Below, piece after piece: positions 1 through 5,917 of a stretch of 5,917 bases of DNA. The first letter of the stretch is position 1. Every line of letters begins with the position of its first letter. The position numbers and the translations under genes are program-made. Source of the stretch: Pseudobdellovibrionaceae bacterium (GTDB taxonomy: Bacteria; Bdellovibrionota; Bdellovibrionia; Bdellovibrionales; JAMPXM01); the NCBI GenBank assembly GCA_022843085.1, contig JALHOI010000080.1:1-5917 (forward strand). Direction: 5' to 3'. Below the pieces are notes generated by a model. It was not told the origin of the DNA. It made no database searches and saw nothing but the letters and a program-made list of their open reading frames with translations.

Positions 1-2765
1 AAGTGGTTTCGGACATTCAAAAAGCTGTTCAAAGAGGATCCTCGAAACTTCCGCCAGAGGTCACCGAGGATCCGCTGGTTGTCGAAATCGATGCAAAGAA
101 AATTCCGGTCCTCGAGCTGGGAATCGTGGGAACTGGCGAGAATCGCGCGCGCGAGCTTCTTGCCGATCAACTCAAAGAAGACATCGAAGACATCAAAGGC
201 GTGTCGTCTGTTCGTTTGACCGGTTACCTCGAGCGCGAACTTCAAGTTTTGATCGACCAGAAGAAGCTTCAGGCGGCGGGGCTTGGTCTTGCCGAAGTTT
301 ATTCGGCGCTTTCACAGCAGATTAAAAACATCCCATCGGGGTACATCGACAACCGTCAAAACCTCAGCCTAGTTCGCGTCTTCGGCAAAAAGACAAAGAT
401 TGCCGATCTTGAAAGCGTTATCGTTCGATCAAACGATGCAGGTCAGACCGTTCGCATCCGCGACATCGGACGAGTCGTTGACGGCGGCAAAAAGCCCGAA
501 CTGCTTGCGCGCATCAATGGTGAACCAGCGACGTTGCTCGTTGTGACTAAAAAAGCCGACGCCGACGCCCTTACTGTGCTCGATCAAGTCCAGACGAAAA
601 TGGACGCCTTTTCAGCCAGCCTTCCGGCTGAGTTTAAAGTCTCTGTCTACAATGACGAAGGCGCCCGAATCAAAAATCGTCTCGATATTGTTTCGTTTAA
701 TGCGATCTCGGGAATGATCATTGTCCTTCTGATTTTGTTCGTTTTTCTTCCTGGCAAGGTTGGACTTCTCAGCAGCCTCAGTCTTCCGATATGTGCCCTC
801 GGGACAGTTGCCTTGATGGTCTTTATCGGTGCCAACTTTAACATCATCACGATGGTGGCGTTGATTATCTGCCTGGGAAACCTTGTCGATAACTCGGTTG
901 TCATTTCAGAAAATTACACGCGGTTAGTTGGCGAAGGCGTTTCGCAGCGAGACGCCGCGATACAATCAGCGGGACAGTTTTGGGTGCCCTTCACAGCCTC
1001 GACTGTCACAATTATATCGGCTTTCTTGCCAATGCTTGTCACACAGGGCGTGATGGGTCAGTTCATCAAATGGATTCCGATCGTGGTCACGATCGCACTA
1101 ACTTTAAGTTTAATCGAATCGCTGACTCTGCTGCCTGCCAGACTGCAGTTTATTAAGCCAGCACAGAAACTGGGTGGTGGCGCAAATTGGTTTGAAAAGT
1201 ACGAGACAGCCTTCGGACGCCTGATCCGCTGGACCCTCGATCGCAAATATTTGACCATGATCAGTCTCAGCGTCTTGGTTGTATCGGGAATCTTCGCGAC
1301 AGCGCTCTTCAATAGATTCGAACTTTTTCCAGCTGACGGTGTCGAGTACTACGTCGGGCGATTCGAAGCCGAAAACGGTACCAGCATTTACCGAACCGAT
1401 AGATTCGCAGAGCAGATTTCAAACGAAGTCGTAAAAGTGATCGACCCCGCAGATCTTCAGTCAATCATCGCGCGCAGTGGAGAATCGGCTACTGACCCCG
1501 CTGACCCAAAAAGTAAGACAGGCGCAAATGTTGGAATCATCATGGTCGCAATCAAACTCGACAGGGCTCCAGACCTCAATGTTGCCGAAACGCTGCGAAA
1601 ACTAAAAGCAATTGCGAAACCTGCAGGCCTGAAGAGTCTGACGTTCGAGCCCATCGAAGCTGGTCCGCCGGTCGGTAAGCCCCTGACAGTCACGATGCGA
1701 TCTTCAGATTACAACCAACTCAACCAAGCTCGCGACTTTATGCTAAGCGAGCTTCGAAAGCTCGACGGCCTCGTGAACCTCGAAGATGATGAACAGGCCA
1801 CCGGGCGCGAATACTTGTTTGATTTAAACGACGAAGCTCGCGCGTATGCCGGAATGACGGTGGACTCGATCGGCATCAACTTGCGAACCGCGCTTGAGGG
1901 CTCAGCGGCTGCGAAGTTGACCGAATTCGGCAAAGACTTCGATCTTGTCGTAAGATTTGATGAGTCGAGTCGGTCGACTCTGGCAGACTTGCGAAAGACC
2001 GAGGTGTTTACACCCAAGGGGAACCTGATACCGCTCACGTCGCTTGGAAGCTTCACTGAAGCTGATGCACCGAAAATCAAAAAAAAGTTCGACTTTAAAA
2101 ATTCGATCACCATTACCTCTGAAGTCGACAACGTTAAACAAACGTCACAGACAGCAAATAAGAAGGCCCGAGAAATTTTCTCGCAGATTTCAACAAAGTT
2201 TCCTCTGGTTACGCCCGTCTTCGGCGGTGAAGAAGAAAGTACGAACGAATCACTGCAGTCGCTGTTGATTGCGTTGATACTTGCGCTTTTCGGAATCTTC
2301 GCGACGCTCGTATTTACGTTCAGCAGCTACAGCAATTCGTTTTTGGTTTTGTCCTCGATTCCTTTAGGCCTGGTCGGAGTATTCTACTCGTTCACTGTAA
2401 TCCAACGGCCGCTCAGTTTTTTGGCATTCATCGGAGTCGTCGGTCTGACTGGCGTCGTGATCAATTCCGCCATCATTTTGGTCGACTACATCCGCGAACT
2501 TCAAACACGAAACCTTAACATTAGCTTAAAGGAGTTGCTGGTTCTAGCCTCGACAAAACGTCTGCGAGCGGTTCTCGCCACGGGCCTAACGACTGTCGTT
2601 GGTCTTCTGCCTTCTGCGTTCGGCTGGGGAGGCTACGATGCGATCTTGGTCGATATCACGCTGGCACTTTCGTGGGGAATGATCATCGGTACGGTTCTCA
2701 CTTTGATTTGGATTCCGGCGGGCTTTTTGATTCTGGCCGATTGGAAGGCGAGAATTCTGCGGTAA
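1..2765 (+). CDS. RND (HAE1-type) efflux transporter permease subunit, 5'-truncated by window edge
   Basis: This is an inner-membrane proton-driven pump of the AcrB/MdtB type, expected to work with a periplasmic adaptor and an outer-membrane channel. The frame is open to the left edge. The GTG at base 3 is internal, because the first residues already read as periplasmic porter domain (DIQKAVQ...LPPEV). Numbering from that GTG, TM2-TM6 lie at about 228-378, TM7 at 418-437, the second porter/docking half at 440-750, and TM8-TM12 at 753-908, followed by a short basic tail. Alignment by motif to AcrB gives an offset of about 111 residues, so TM1 and the start of the first porter domain are missing and the full protein would be near 1030 residues. 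The TM4 motif is LVDNSVV (D296, N297) and TM10 has N821 where AcrB has Lys940. T860 matches AcrB Thr978. The adaptor gene is probably upstream, outside the window. The family call is firm; the substrate is unknown. Confidence 0.95.
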   Translation, partial: VVSDIQKAVQRGSSKLPPEVTEDPLVVEIDAKKIPVLELGIVGTGENRARELLADQLKEDIEDIKGVSSVRLTGYLERELQVLIDQKKLQAAGLGLAEVYSALSQQIKNIPSGYIDNRQNLSLVRVFGKKTKIADLESVIVRSNDAGQTVRIRDIGRVVDGGKKPELLARINGEPATLLVVTKKADADALTVLDQVQTKMDAFSASLPAEFKVSVYNDEGARIKNRLDIVSFNAISGMIIVLLILFVFLPGKVGLLSSLSLPICALGTVALMVFIGANFNIITMVALIICLGNLVDNSVVISENYTRLVGEGVSQRDAAIQSAGQFWVPFTASTVTIISAFLPMLVTQGVMGQFIKWIPIVVTIALTLSLIESLTLLPARLQFIKPAQKLGGGANWFEKYETAFGRLIRWTLDRKYLTMISLSVLVVSGIFATALFNRFELFPADGVEYYVGRFEAENGTSIYRTDRFAEQISNEVVKVIDPADLQSIIARSGESATDPADPKSKTGANVGIIMVAIKLDRAPDLNVAETLRKLKAIAKPAGLKSLTFEPIEAGPPVGKPLTVTMRSSDYNQLNQARDFMLSELRKLDGLVNLEDDEQATGREYLFDLNDEARAYAGMTVDSIGINLRTALEGSAAAKLTEFGKDFDLVVRFDESSRSTLADLRKTEVFTPKGNLIPLTSLGSFTEADAPKIKKKFDFKNSITITSEVDNVKQTSQTANKKAREIFSQISTKFPLVTPVFGGEEESTNESLQSLLIALILALFGIFATLVFTFSSYSNSFLVLSSIPLGLVGVFYSFTVIQRPLSFLAFIGVVGLTGVVINSAIILVDYIRELQTRNLNISLKELLVLASTKRLRAVLATGLTTVVGLLPSAFGWGGYDAILVDITLALSWGMIIGTVLTLIWIPAGFLILADWKARILR

Positions 2766-2767
2766 TC

Positions 2768-2795
2768 TTGCGTTCTCTCGATCTTACCTTACACT
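2768..2795 (+). promoter_or_regulatory. Candidate sigma70-type promoter for the BLUF gene
   Basis: TTGCGT (2768-2773) and TACACT (2790-2795) are separated by 16 bases in the short gap between the pump and the BLUF gene. Each hexamer only partly matches consensus (3/6 and 4/6), so this is a weak prediction. If real, transcription would begin at about 2801-2803, at or next to the ATG, giving a leaderless message. The alternative is that the BLUF gene is transcribed only as the tail of the pump operon. Confidence 0.25.
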
Positions 2796-2802
2796 GATCG
2801 GC

Positions 2803-3207
2803 ATGAACATCGTGCAACTCGTTTATTCCAGCCGTCTCGCGCCGAACACAAACCCCAGCGAGATCGCGAAGATCCACAAGACGTCGGTGGAAAATAACGA
2901 GAATGCGGCCCTCACGGGCGCACTTCTTTTCGGAGAAGACTGTTTTCTGCAATGCCTTGAGGGAAGCCGCGAAACGGTTTCGCGCCTCTACAGCGTGATT
3001 GCGAATGATCCTCGCCATGTCGATTGCGAGCTTCTTCTGGTTCGTGATGTCACCCAAAGAAGTTTTTCGAAATGGGACATGAAACTCATCCTTTTGACGG
3101 ATCAGAATCGAAAAGAGCTGATGCGATTCAGTGCATCAGCTAATTTTCAACCGCATCTGATGAGTGGTGATAGCGCCATTCGACTTCTTGAATCTTTCAA
3201 GACATAG
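2803..3207 (+). CDS. Stand-alone short BLUF-domain blue-light sensor protein
   Basis: This is a cytoplasmic FAD-binding photoreceptor of 134 residues consisting of essentially only a BLUF domain, as in PixD/Slr1694 and BlsA. The start MNIVQLVYSS is the usual first beta strand. The flavin-switch residues are present at AppA spacing: Y8 (AppA Tyr21), N32 (Asn45), Q50 in FLQCLEG (Gln63), W91 (Trp104) and M93 (Met106). Residues from about 100 to 134 form a short C-terminal helical cap, and no effector domain is attached. Such proteins signal through a partner protein, which is not identifiable here. The gene begins 37 bases after the pump stop codon on the same strand. No Shine-Dalgarno sequence is visible before the ATG (upstream bases are ACTGATCGGC), and no better in-frame start exists. 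The last codons lie inside a 17-bp tandem duplication. The family assignment is firm; the output is unknown. Confidence 0.93.
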   Translation: MNIVQLVYSSRLAPNTNPSEIAKIHKTSVENNENAALTGALLFGEDCFLQCLEGSRETVSRLYSVIANDPRHVDCELLLVRDVTQRSFSKWDMKLILLTDQNRKELMRFSASANFQPHLMSGDSAIRLLESFKT

Positions 3208-3223
3208 AATCTTTCAAGACATA
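3190..3223 (+). repeat. 17-bp perfect tandem duplication spanning the BLUF stop codon
   Basis: The unit GAATCTTTCAAGACATA occurs twice head to tail, at 3190-3206 and 3207-3223, and a G follows each copy. The first copy encodes the last residues ESFKT and supplies TA of the TAG stop; the G comes from the second copy. Collapsing to one copy would leave the same protein and stop codon, so the duplication is neutral for the product. It looks like a recent slippage or duplication event. Confidence 0.9.
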
Positions 3224-3257
3224 GGTTGATCCGCTTCCGCGAACGAGGCCTAGGTCG

Positions 3258-3280
3258 CTCGATAGTTTTGCGCTATCGAG
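3258..3280 (+). promoter_or_regulatory. Perfect dyad with OxyR-type core ATAG-N7-CTAT, putative katG operator
   Basis: CTCGATAG (3258-3265) and CTATCGAG (3273-3280) are perfect 8-bp inverted arms around a 7-base centre. The inner part, ATAG at 3262-3265 and CTAT at 3273-3276, has exactly the half-site pair and spacing of the OxyR consensus, and it contains the T-N11-A pattern of LysR-type regulators. It lies 143-165 bases before the katG start codon, directly upstream of candidate -10 elements. A second, degenerate dimer site could lie downstream (ATAG at 3283-3286, one base short of ideal phasing) or upstream (CTAG at 3250-3253); neither is convincing. OxyR binding is inferred from the motif and from katG being a classic OxyR target; no regulator gene is in the window. 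The dyad is not followed by a T-run, so it does not look like a terminator. Confidence 0.6.
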
Positions 3281-3298
3281 TGATAGAATCTATTTAAT
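3281..3298 (+). promoter_or_regulatory. Candidate katG promoter -10 region
   Basis: Two possible -10 elements sit just after the dyad. TGATAGAAT (3281-3289) is an extended -10 form, with TG, one base, then TAGAAT (5/6 to TATAAT). TTTAAT (3293-3298) also matches 5/6. No good -35 hexamer is visible at the right distance from either, which is typical of activator-dependent promoters. With TTTAAT, the dyad would be centred near -36, overlapping the -35 region, the usual place for an OxyR activating site. With TAGAAT, it would be centred near -27. Either start point gives a leader of roughly 115-130 bases. Confidence 0.4.
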
Positions 3299-3411
3299 TT
3301 ACCAATCGATGCGATCGGTGCAGGATCATACTCGAACAAAACGGTGCGCCGACAAACTTCGTCATCCACACTCGGTGGAAGTCGATGAACGTCGCGTCGT
3401 TTCAAACAAAT
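3299..3411 (+). other. Probable katG 5' untranslated leader
   Basis: If transcription starts near 3296-3305, this stretch is the untranslated katG leader. It contains one short potential hairpin (ACCAATC 3301-3307 with GATCGGT 3313-3319, one mismatch, 5-base loop). It also contains an ATG at 3309 that opens a 34-codon frame, in phase with katG, ending at the TAG at 3411-3413. That ATG has no visible ribosome binding site. I see no known riboswitch or RNA gene here. Confidence 0.35.
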
Positions 3412-3416
3412 AGGAG
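3412..3416 (+). promoter_or_regulatory. Ribosome binding site that fixes the katG TTG start
   Basis: AGGAG lies 6 bases before TTG at 3423. An in-frame TAG at 3411-3413 overlaps this site, so no longer upstream reading is possible, and TTG is the first usable start codon after it. The resulting N-terminus is a sensible signal sequence, which supports the choice. Confidence 0.85.
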
Positions 3417-3422
3417 ATCAAA

Positions 3423-3539
3423 TTGAACAACTTTAAAACCAACGGTTTTAGGCTGTCTCGCTTCGGCTTACGCGCCGCCCGTATTGGGATCGCGATTGGG
3501 CTCGCGGCGACATTCTCGACTGCATCGAAAGCCGTCGCG
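3423..3539 (+). other. Predicted N-terminal signal peptide of KatG
   Basis: The first 20 residues carry five basic residues (K5, R10, R13, R17, R20). They are followed by a modest hydrophobic stretch at 21-34 (IGIAIGLAATFSTA) and a likely signal peptidase I site AVA|S after residue 39. The mature KatG-like sequence begins at about residue 55. There is no twin-arginine pair, so Sec export is favoured, although the long basic n-region is somewhat Tat-like. Cytoplasmic KatG proteins lack such an extension; the exported plasmid KatP of enterohaemorrhagic E. coli is a precedent. Confidence 0.75.
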
Positions 3540-5708
3540 TCGAACGGAGCAGGTAACAAAGCGCAAGTCTCACCGTCGAGCCAGTTTTATTGGCCCGAGC
3601 GCTTGAGCCTCGCAAACATACGAAGTGGTTCAGCCGAATCAAACCCGATGGAAAAGGGCTATGACTATGCAACTGAGTTTAAAAAACTTGACCTGAAGGC
3701 CGTGAAAGCTGACATCGCGAAGGTCCTGACAACTTCGCAAGACTGGTGGCCGGCCGATTACGGTACCTATGCTCCGTTCTTCATTCGTATGGCATGGCAC
3801 AGCGCCGGTACCTACCGTACCTTTGACGGTCGCGGCGGCGCAGGCGGTGGTCAGCTTCGTTTCGAACCGCTAAATAGCTGGCCCGACAACGCGAACCTCG
3901 ACAAAGCGCGTCGCCTGGTTTGGCCGATCAAACAAAAGTACGGCAACAAATTGTCGTGGGCCGACCTTATGGTGTTGACGGGTAACGTCGCGCTCGAGTC
4001 GATGGGCTTCAAAACCTTCGGCTTTGCCGGTGGTCGCGAAGACGATTGGGAGCCCGAGTTTGTTGACTGGGGCCCCGAGATGAAGTTCTTGGCTGACGAA
4101 CGGTACGCGAAAGACCGCAAACTGAAGAAGCCGCTCGGCGCTGTTCAGATGGGTCTTATCTATGTGAATCCCGAAGGCCCGAACGGCGTGCCAGACCCGC
4201 AACTTGCAGCGAACGACATTCGCGAAACGTTCGGCCGAATGGCAATGAATGATGAAGAGACGGTCGCGCTCATCGCGGGCGGTCACACATTCGGAAAAGC
4301 ACACGGTGCCGCAAAACCAGAGAAGTACGTGGGTGCGGAACCAGCGGCTGCCGGCGTTGAAGCGCAAGGCTTTGGCTGGAAAAACAAGTACGGTACCGGC
4401 AAAGGTAAAGACACAATCACGAGTGGTCTTGAAGGTGCCTGGACATCGACACCGACTCAGTGGAGCAGCCAATACTTAACGAACCTCATGACGTTTGAGT
4501 GGGTAAAAACAAAGAGTCCCGCGGGTGCGATCCAGTGGATTCCAAAAGGCGGAGCGGGCGCTAATCTGGTTCCAGACGCGCATGACAAAACGAAACGTCA
4601 CGCGCCGATCATGTTTACGACCGACATCGCCCTCAAGGTCGACCCCGAGTATAACAAAATCGTGAAGCGATTCATCGAAGATCCTGAAGTCTACCGACTC
4701 GCGTTTGCGAAAGCATGGTTCAAGCTCACTCACCGAGACATGGGACCAAAAGTTCGTTACCTCGGCCCCGAAGTGCCAAGCGAAGATTTGATCTGGCAAG
4801 ATCCGATTCCGAAAGCGACTGGCAAACAAATAACGGCTGGTGATGTCGCCAATTTAAAGAAGAGTATTTCGAATACGGGCCTCACAGTTCCTGAACTTGT
4901 GCGAACAGCATGGGCGGCAGCATCATCTTATCGCCACACAGACATGCGCGGCGGTGCAAACGGTGGCCGGCTTCGCCTGGCTCCGCAAAAAGACTGGGCT
5001 GTAAATAACCCGACCGAACTCGCAGGCGTCTTAAGCAGACTTGAGAACATCCAGGCGCAATTCAACAAATCAGCTGGCGGCAAAAAAGTCTCGATGGCCG
5101 ATTTGATTGTACTTGCAGGCGTCGTCGGAATTGAGAACGCGGCGAAGGCTGGCGGACTCAAGGTGAAAGTGCCGTTTACTCCAGGCCGAACGGATGCGAG
5201 CCAAGAGCAGACTGATGTTGAATCGTTTCAGTTTCTTGAGCCAAAATCCGACGCTTTCCGGAACTACTACGCAGCTGAAGGAAACATCTACTCGCCAACC
5301 GAATCACTCGTCGATCGCGCGATCATGCTTGATCTGACTGTTCCCGAGATGACAGTGCTTGTCGGCGGCATGCGCGTCCTCAACGCGAATGCTCCACAAA
5401 CTAATCACGGTGTTTTCACAGACAAGCCGGGCACGCTGAGCAACGACTTCTTCGTCAATCTTCTCGACATGTCGACCGAGTGGAGAAAAGTTCAGAAAGT
5501 TGAAGGCATGTACGAAGGCGTCGATCGAAAGACTGGCACCGTAAAGTGGCAGGCGACACCGGTCGACTTGATTTTCGGTTCGCAGTCAGAGCTACGCGCC
5601 GTTAGCGAACTCTACGCGCAAGCCGACAGCAAAGAGAAGTTTGCACGCGACTTCGTGAGTGCGTGGAACAAGGTCATGATGGTCGACCGTTTCGAACTGA
5701 AGCGCTAG
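3423..5708 (+). CDS. katG: Catalase-peroxidase KatG, exported (KatP-like) form
   Basis: This is a heme b enzyme that dismutates hydrogen peroxide and also acts as a broad peroxidase. The 761-residue product is full length, with an N-terminal catalytic domain (about 75-450) and a heme-free C-terminal copy (about 470-755). Distal residues R122, W125 and H126 lie in IRMAWHSAGTYR. The proximal heme ligand is H288 in GGHTFGKAHG, with W340 and D401 as partners. W125, Y247 and M273 can form the Trp-Tyr-Met adduct needed for catalase activity, and R438 matches the switch arginine. D155 and S334 match M. tuberculosis KatG Asp137 and Ser315. In the C-terminal copy the distal His is A498 and the proximal His is M650, as expected for the inactive half. 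The first ~39 residues form an export signal. There is no cysteine; V189 replaces the usual Cys in GNCALESMGF. An OxyR-like dyad lies upstream and a terminator follows. Assignment is very secure; periplasmic location is inferred. Confidence 0.98.
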   Translation: MNNFKTNGFRLSRFGLRAARIGIAIGLAATFSTASKAVASNGAGNKAQVSPSSQFYWPERLSLANIRSGSAESNPMEKGYDYATEFKKLDLKAVKADIAKVLTTSQDWWPADYGTYAPFFIRMAWHSAGTYRTFDGRGGAGGGQLRFEPLNSWPDNANLDKARRLVWPIKQKYGNKLSWADLMVLTGNVALESMGFKTFGFAGGREDDWEPEFVDWGPEMKFLADERYAKDRKLKKPLGAVQMGLIYVNPEGPNGVPDPQLAANDIRETFGRMAMNDEETVALIAGGHTFGKAHGAAKPEKYVGAEPAAAGVEAQGFGWKNKYGTGKGKDTITSGLEGAWTSTPTQWSSQYLTNLMTFEWVKTKSPAGAIQWIPKGGAGANLVPDAHDKTKRHAPIMFTTDIALKVDPEYNKIVKRFIEDPEVYRLAFAKAWFKLTHRDMGPKVRYLGPEVPSEDLIWQDPIPKATGKQITAGDVANLKKSISNTGLTVPELVRTAWAAASSYRHTDMRGGANGGRLRLAPQKDWAVNNPTELAGVLSRLENIQAQFNKSAGGKKVSMADLIVLAGVVGIENAAKAGGLKVKVPFTPGRTDASQEQTDVESFQFLEPKSDAFRNYYAAEGNIYSPTESLVDRAIMLDLTVPEMTVLVGGMRVLNANAPQTNHGVFTDKPGTLSNDFFVNLLDMSTEWRKVQKVEGMYEGVDRKTGTVKWQATPVDLIFGSQSELRAVSELYAQADSKEKFARDFVSAWNKVMMVDRFELKR

Positions 5709-5743
5709 AAATCAAGGTCCTATTTCGCTGTACTTTGTTAGAC

Positions 5744-5774
5744 AACCCGCAGCTGTCCGCTGCGGGTTTTTTTT
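5744..5774 (+). terminator. Strong Rho-independent terminator of katG
   Basis: AACCCGCAGC (5744-5753) pairs perfectly with GCTGCGGGTT (5759-5768) around a 5-base loop TGTCC. A run of eight T lies at 5767-5774. It is placed 35 bases after the katG stop codon. The opposite side lacks a T-run for the minus strand, so it works in the plus direction only. Confidence 0.95.
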
Positions 5775-5875
5775 CGTCGACCGAAGCATGAACGCCAATC
5801 GATTGAACTCAACACGTCGGACCAAAAATCGCGACGACCCGATCGTGACACCGATACCCTTCCAGCCGCCTCGAT

Positions 5876-5917
5876 TTAATACGCTCTCGGCAGTTCGACC
5901 CAGCCGATTTTTTCGAC
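5876..5917 (-). CDS. Possible 3' end of a convergent gene, cut by the window edge
   Basis: Reading leftward from the right edge, one minus-strand frame gives VEKIGWVELPRAY and then a TAA stop (5876-5878). The codons (GTC, GAA, ATC, GGC, CTG, CCG, GCG) resemble those of the window's genes, and the position fits a gene convergent with katG. With only 13 residues no family can be named. A competing plus-strand frame opens at ATG 5788 and also runs off the edge, so this call is tentative. I see no convincing minus-strand terminator between 5775 and 5875. Confidence 0.3.
   Translation of the reverse strand, partial: VEKIGWVELPRAY

Noticed and set aside
3..5. GTG at base 3 as the true start of the pump gene
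   Set aside because: The downstream residues are already inside the first periplasmic porter domain, and about 111 AcrB-equivalent residues including TM1 are absent, so the gene must begin upstream of the window.
1962..1980. Perfect 7-bp inverted repeat GAGTCGA/TCGACTC inside the pump gene
   Set aside because: It falls in coding sequence rich in TCGA words and has no T-run or promoter context; chance is sufficient.
1709..2131. 140-residue minus-strand open frame within the pump gene
   Set aside because: Serine- and arginine-rich antisense shadow of a well-conserved RND gene.
2698..3057. 119-residue minus-strand open frame across the pump-BLUF junction
   Set aside because: It overlaps the conserved end of the pump and the BLUF core antisense, and its translation shows no recognisable domain.
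3254..3300. Terminator for the BLUF gene at the 3258-3280 hairpin
   Set aside because: The stem is followed by TGATAGAATC rather than a T-run, so an operator/promoter role fits better. No other BLUF terminator was seen.
3870..4472. 200-residue open frame on the minus strand inside katG
   Set aside because: It lies wholly antisense to conserved KatG catalytic sequence, has no family resemblance, and is explained by the codon pattern of the true gene.
1..5917. CRISPR array, tRNA, rRNA, insertion sequence or phage attachment site
   Set aside because: No spaced direct repeats, no cloverleaf-like sequence, no transposase and no terminal inverted repeats were seen; the only direct repeat is the 17-bp duplication at 3190-3223.

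Overview
The window looks like chromosomal DNA of a Gram-negative bacterium. It carries an RND-type inner-membrane pump, a small flavin blue-light sensor, and a catalase-peroxidase with an export signal. The genes use many TCG, CGA and GAx codons, TTG serves as a start codon, and the base composition is roughly balanced. A Bdellovibrionota-like or other non-enteric proteobacterial host is possible, but this is only a guess.

Layout, left to right, all on the plus strand: (1) the C-terminal ~920 residues of an RND (HAE1-type) efflux pump permease, cut by the left edge; (2) after 37 bases, a complete 134-residue stand-alone BLUF photoreceptor with every flavin-site residue at the spacing seen in AppA; (3) a 215-base intergenic region that begins with a 17-bp tandem duplication spanning the BLUF stop codon and then holds a strong dyad with the OxyR core pattern ATAG-N7-CTAT next to candidate -10 elements; (4) katG, a full-length bifunctional catalase-peroxidase starting at TTG behind a good ribosome binding site, with an N-terminal signal sequence and no cysteines; (5) a strong intrinsic terminator; (6) about 140 bases to the right edge, possibly holding the 3' end of a convergent minus-strand gene.

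The pump, light sensor and peroxidase sit together with no obvious terminator between them until after katG. A plausible but unproven reading is an envelope stress locus: the pump exports toxic compounds, the BLUF protein reports blue light (a source of reactive oxygen through photosensitisation), and an exported KatG, possibly under an OxyR-like regulator, removes peroxide in the periplasm. No new kind of system is demonstrated. The most noteworthy points are the OxyR-like operator, the exported Cys-free KatG, and the BLUF gene placed between efflux and peroxide defence.
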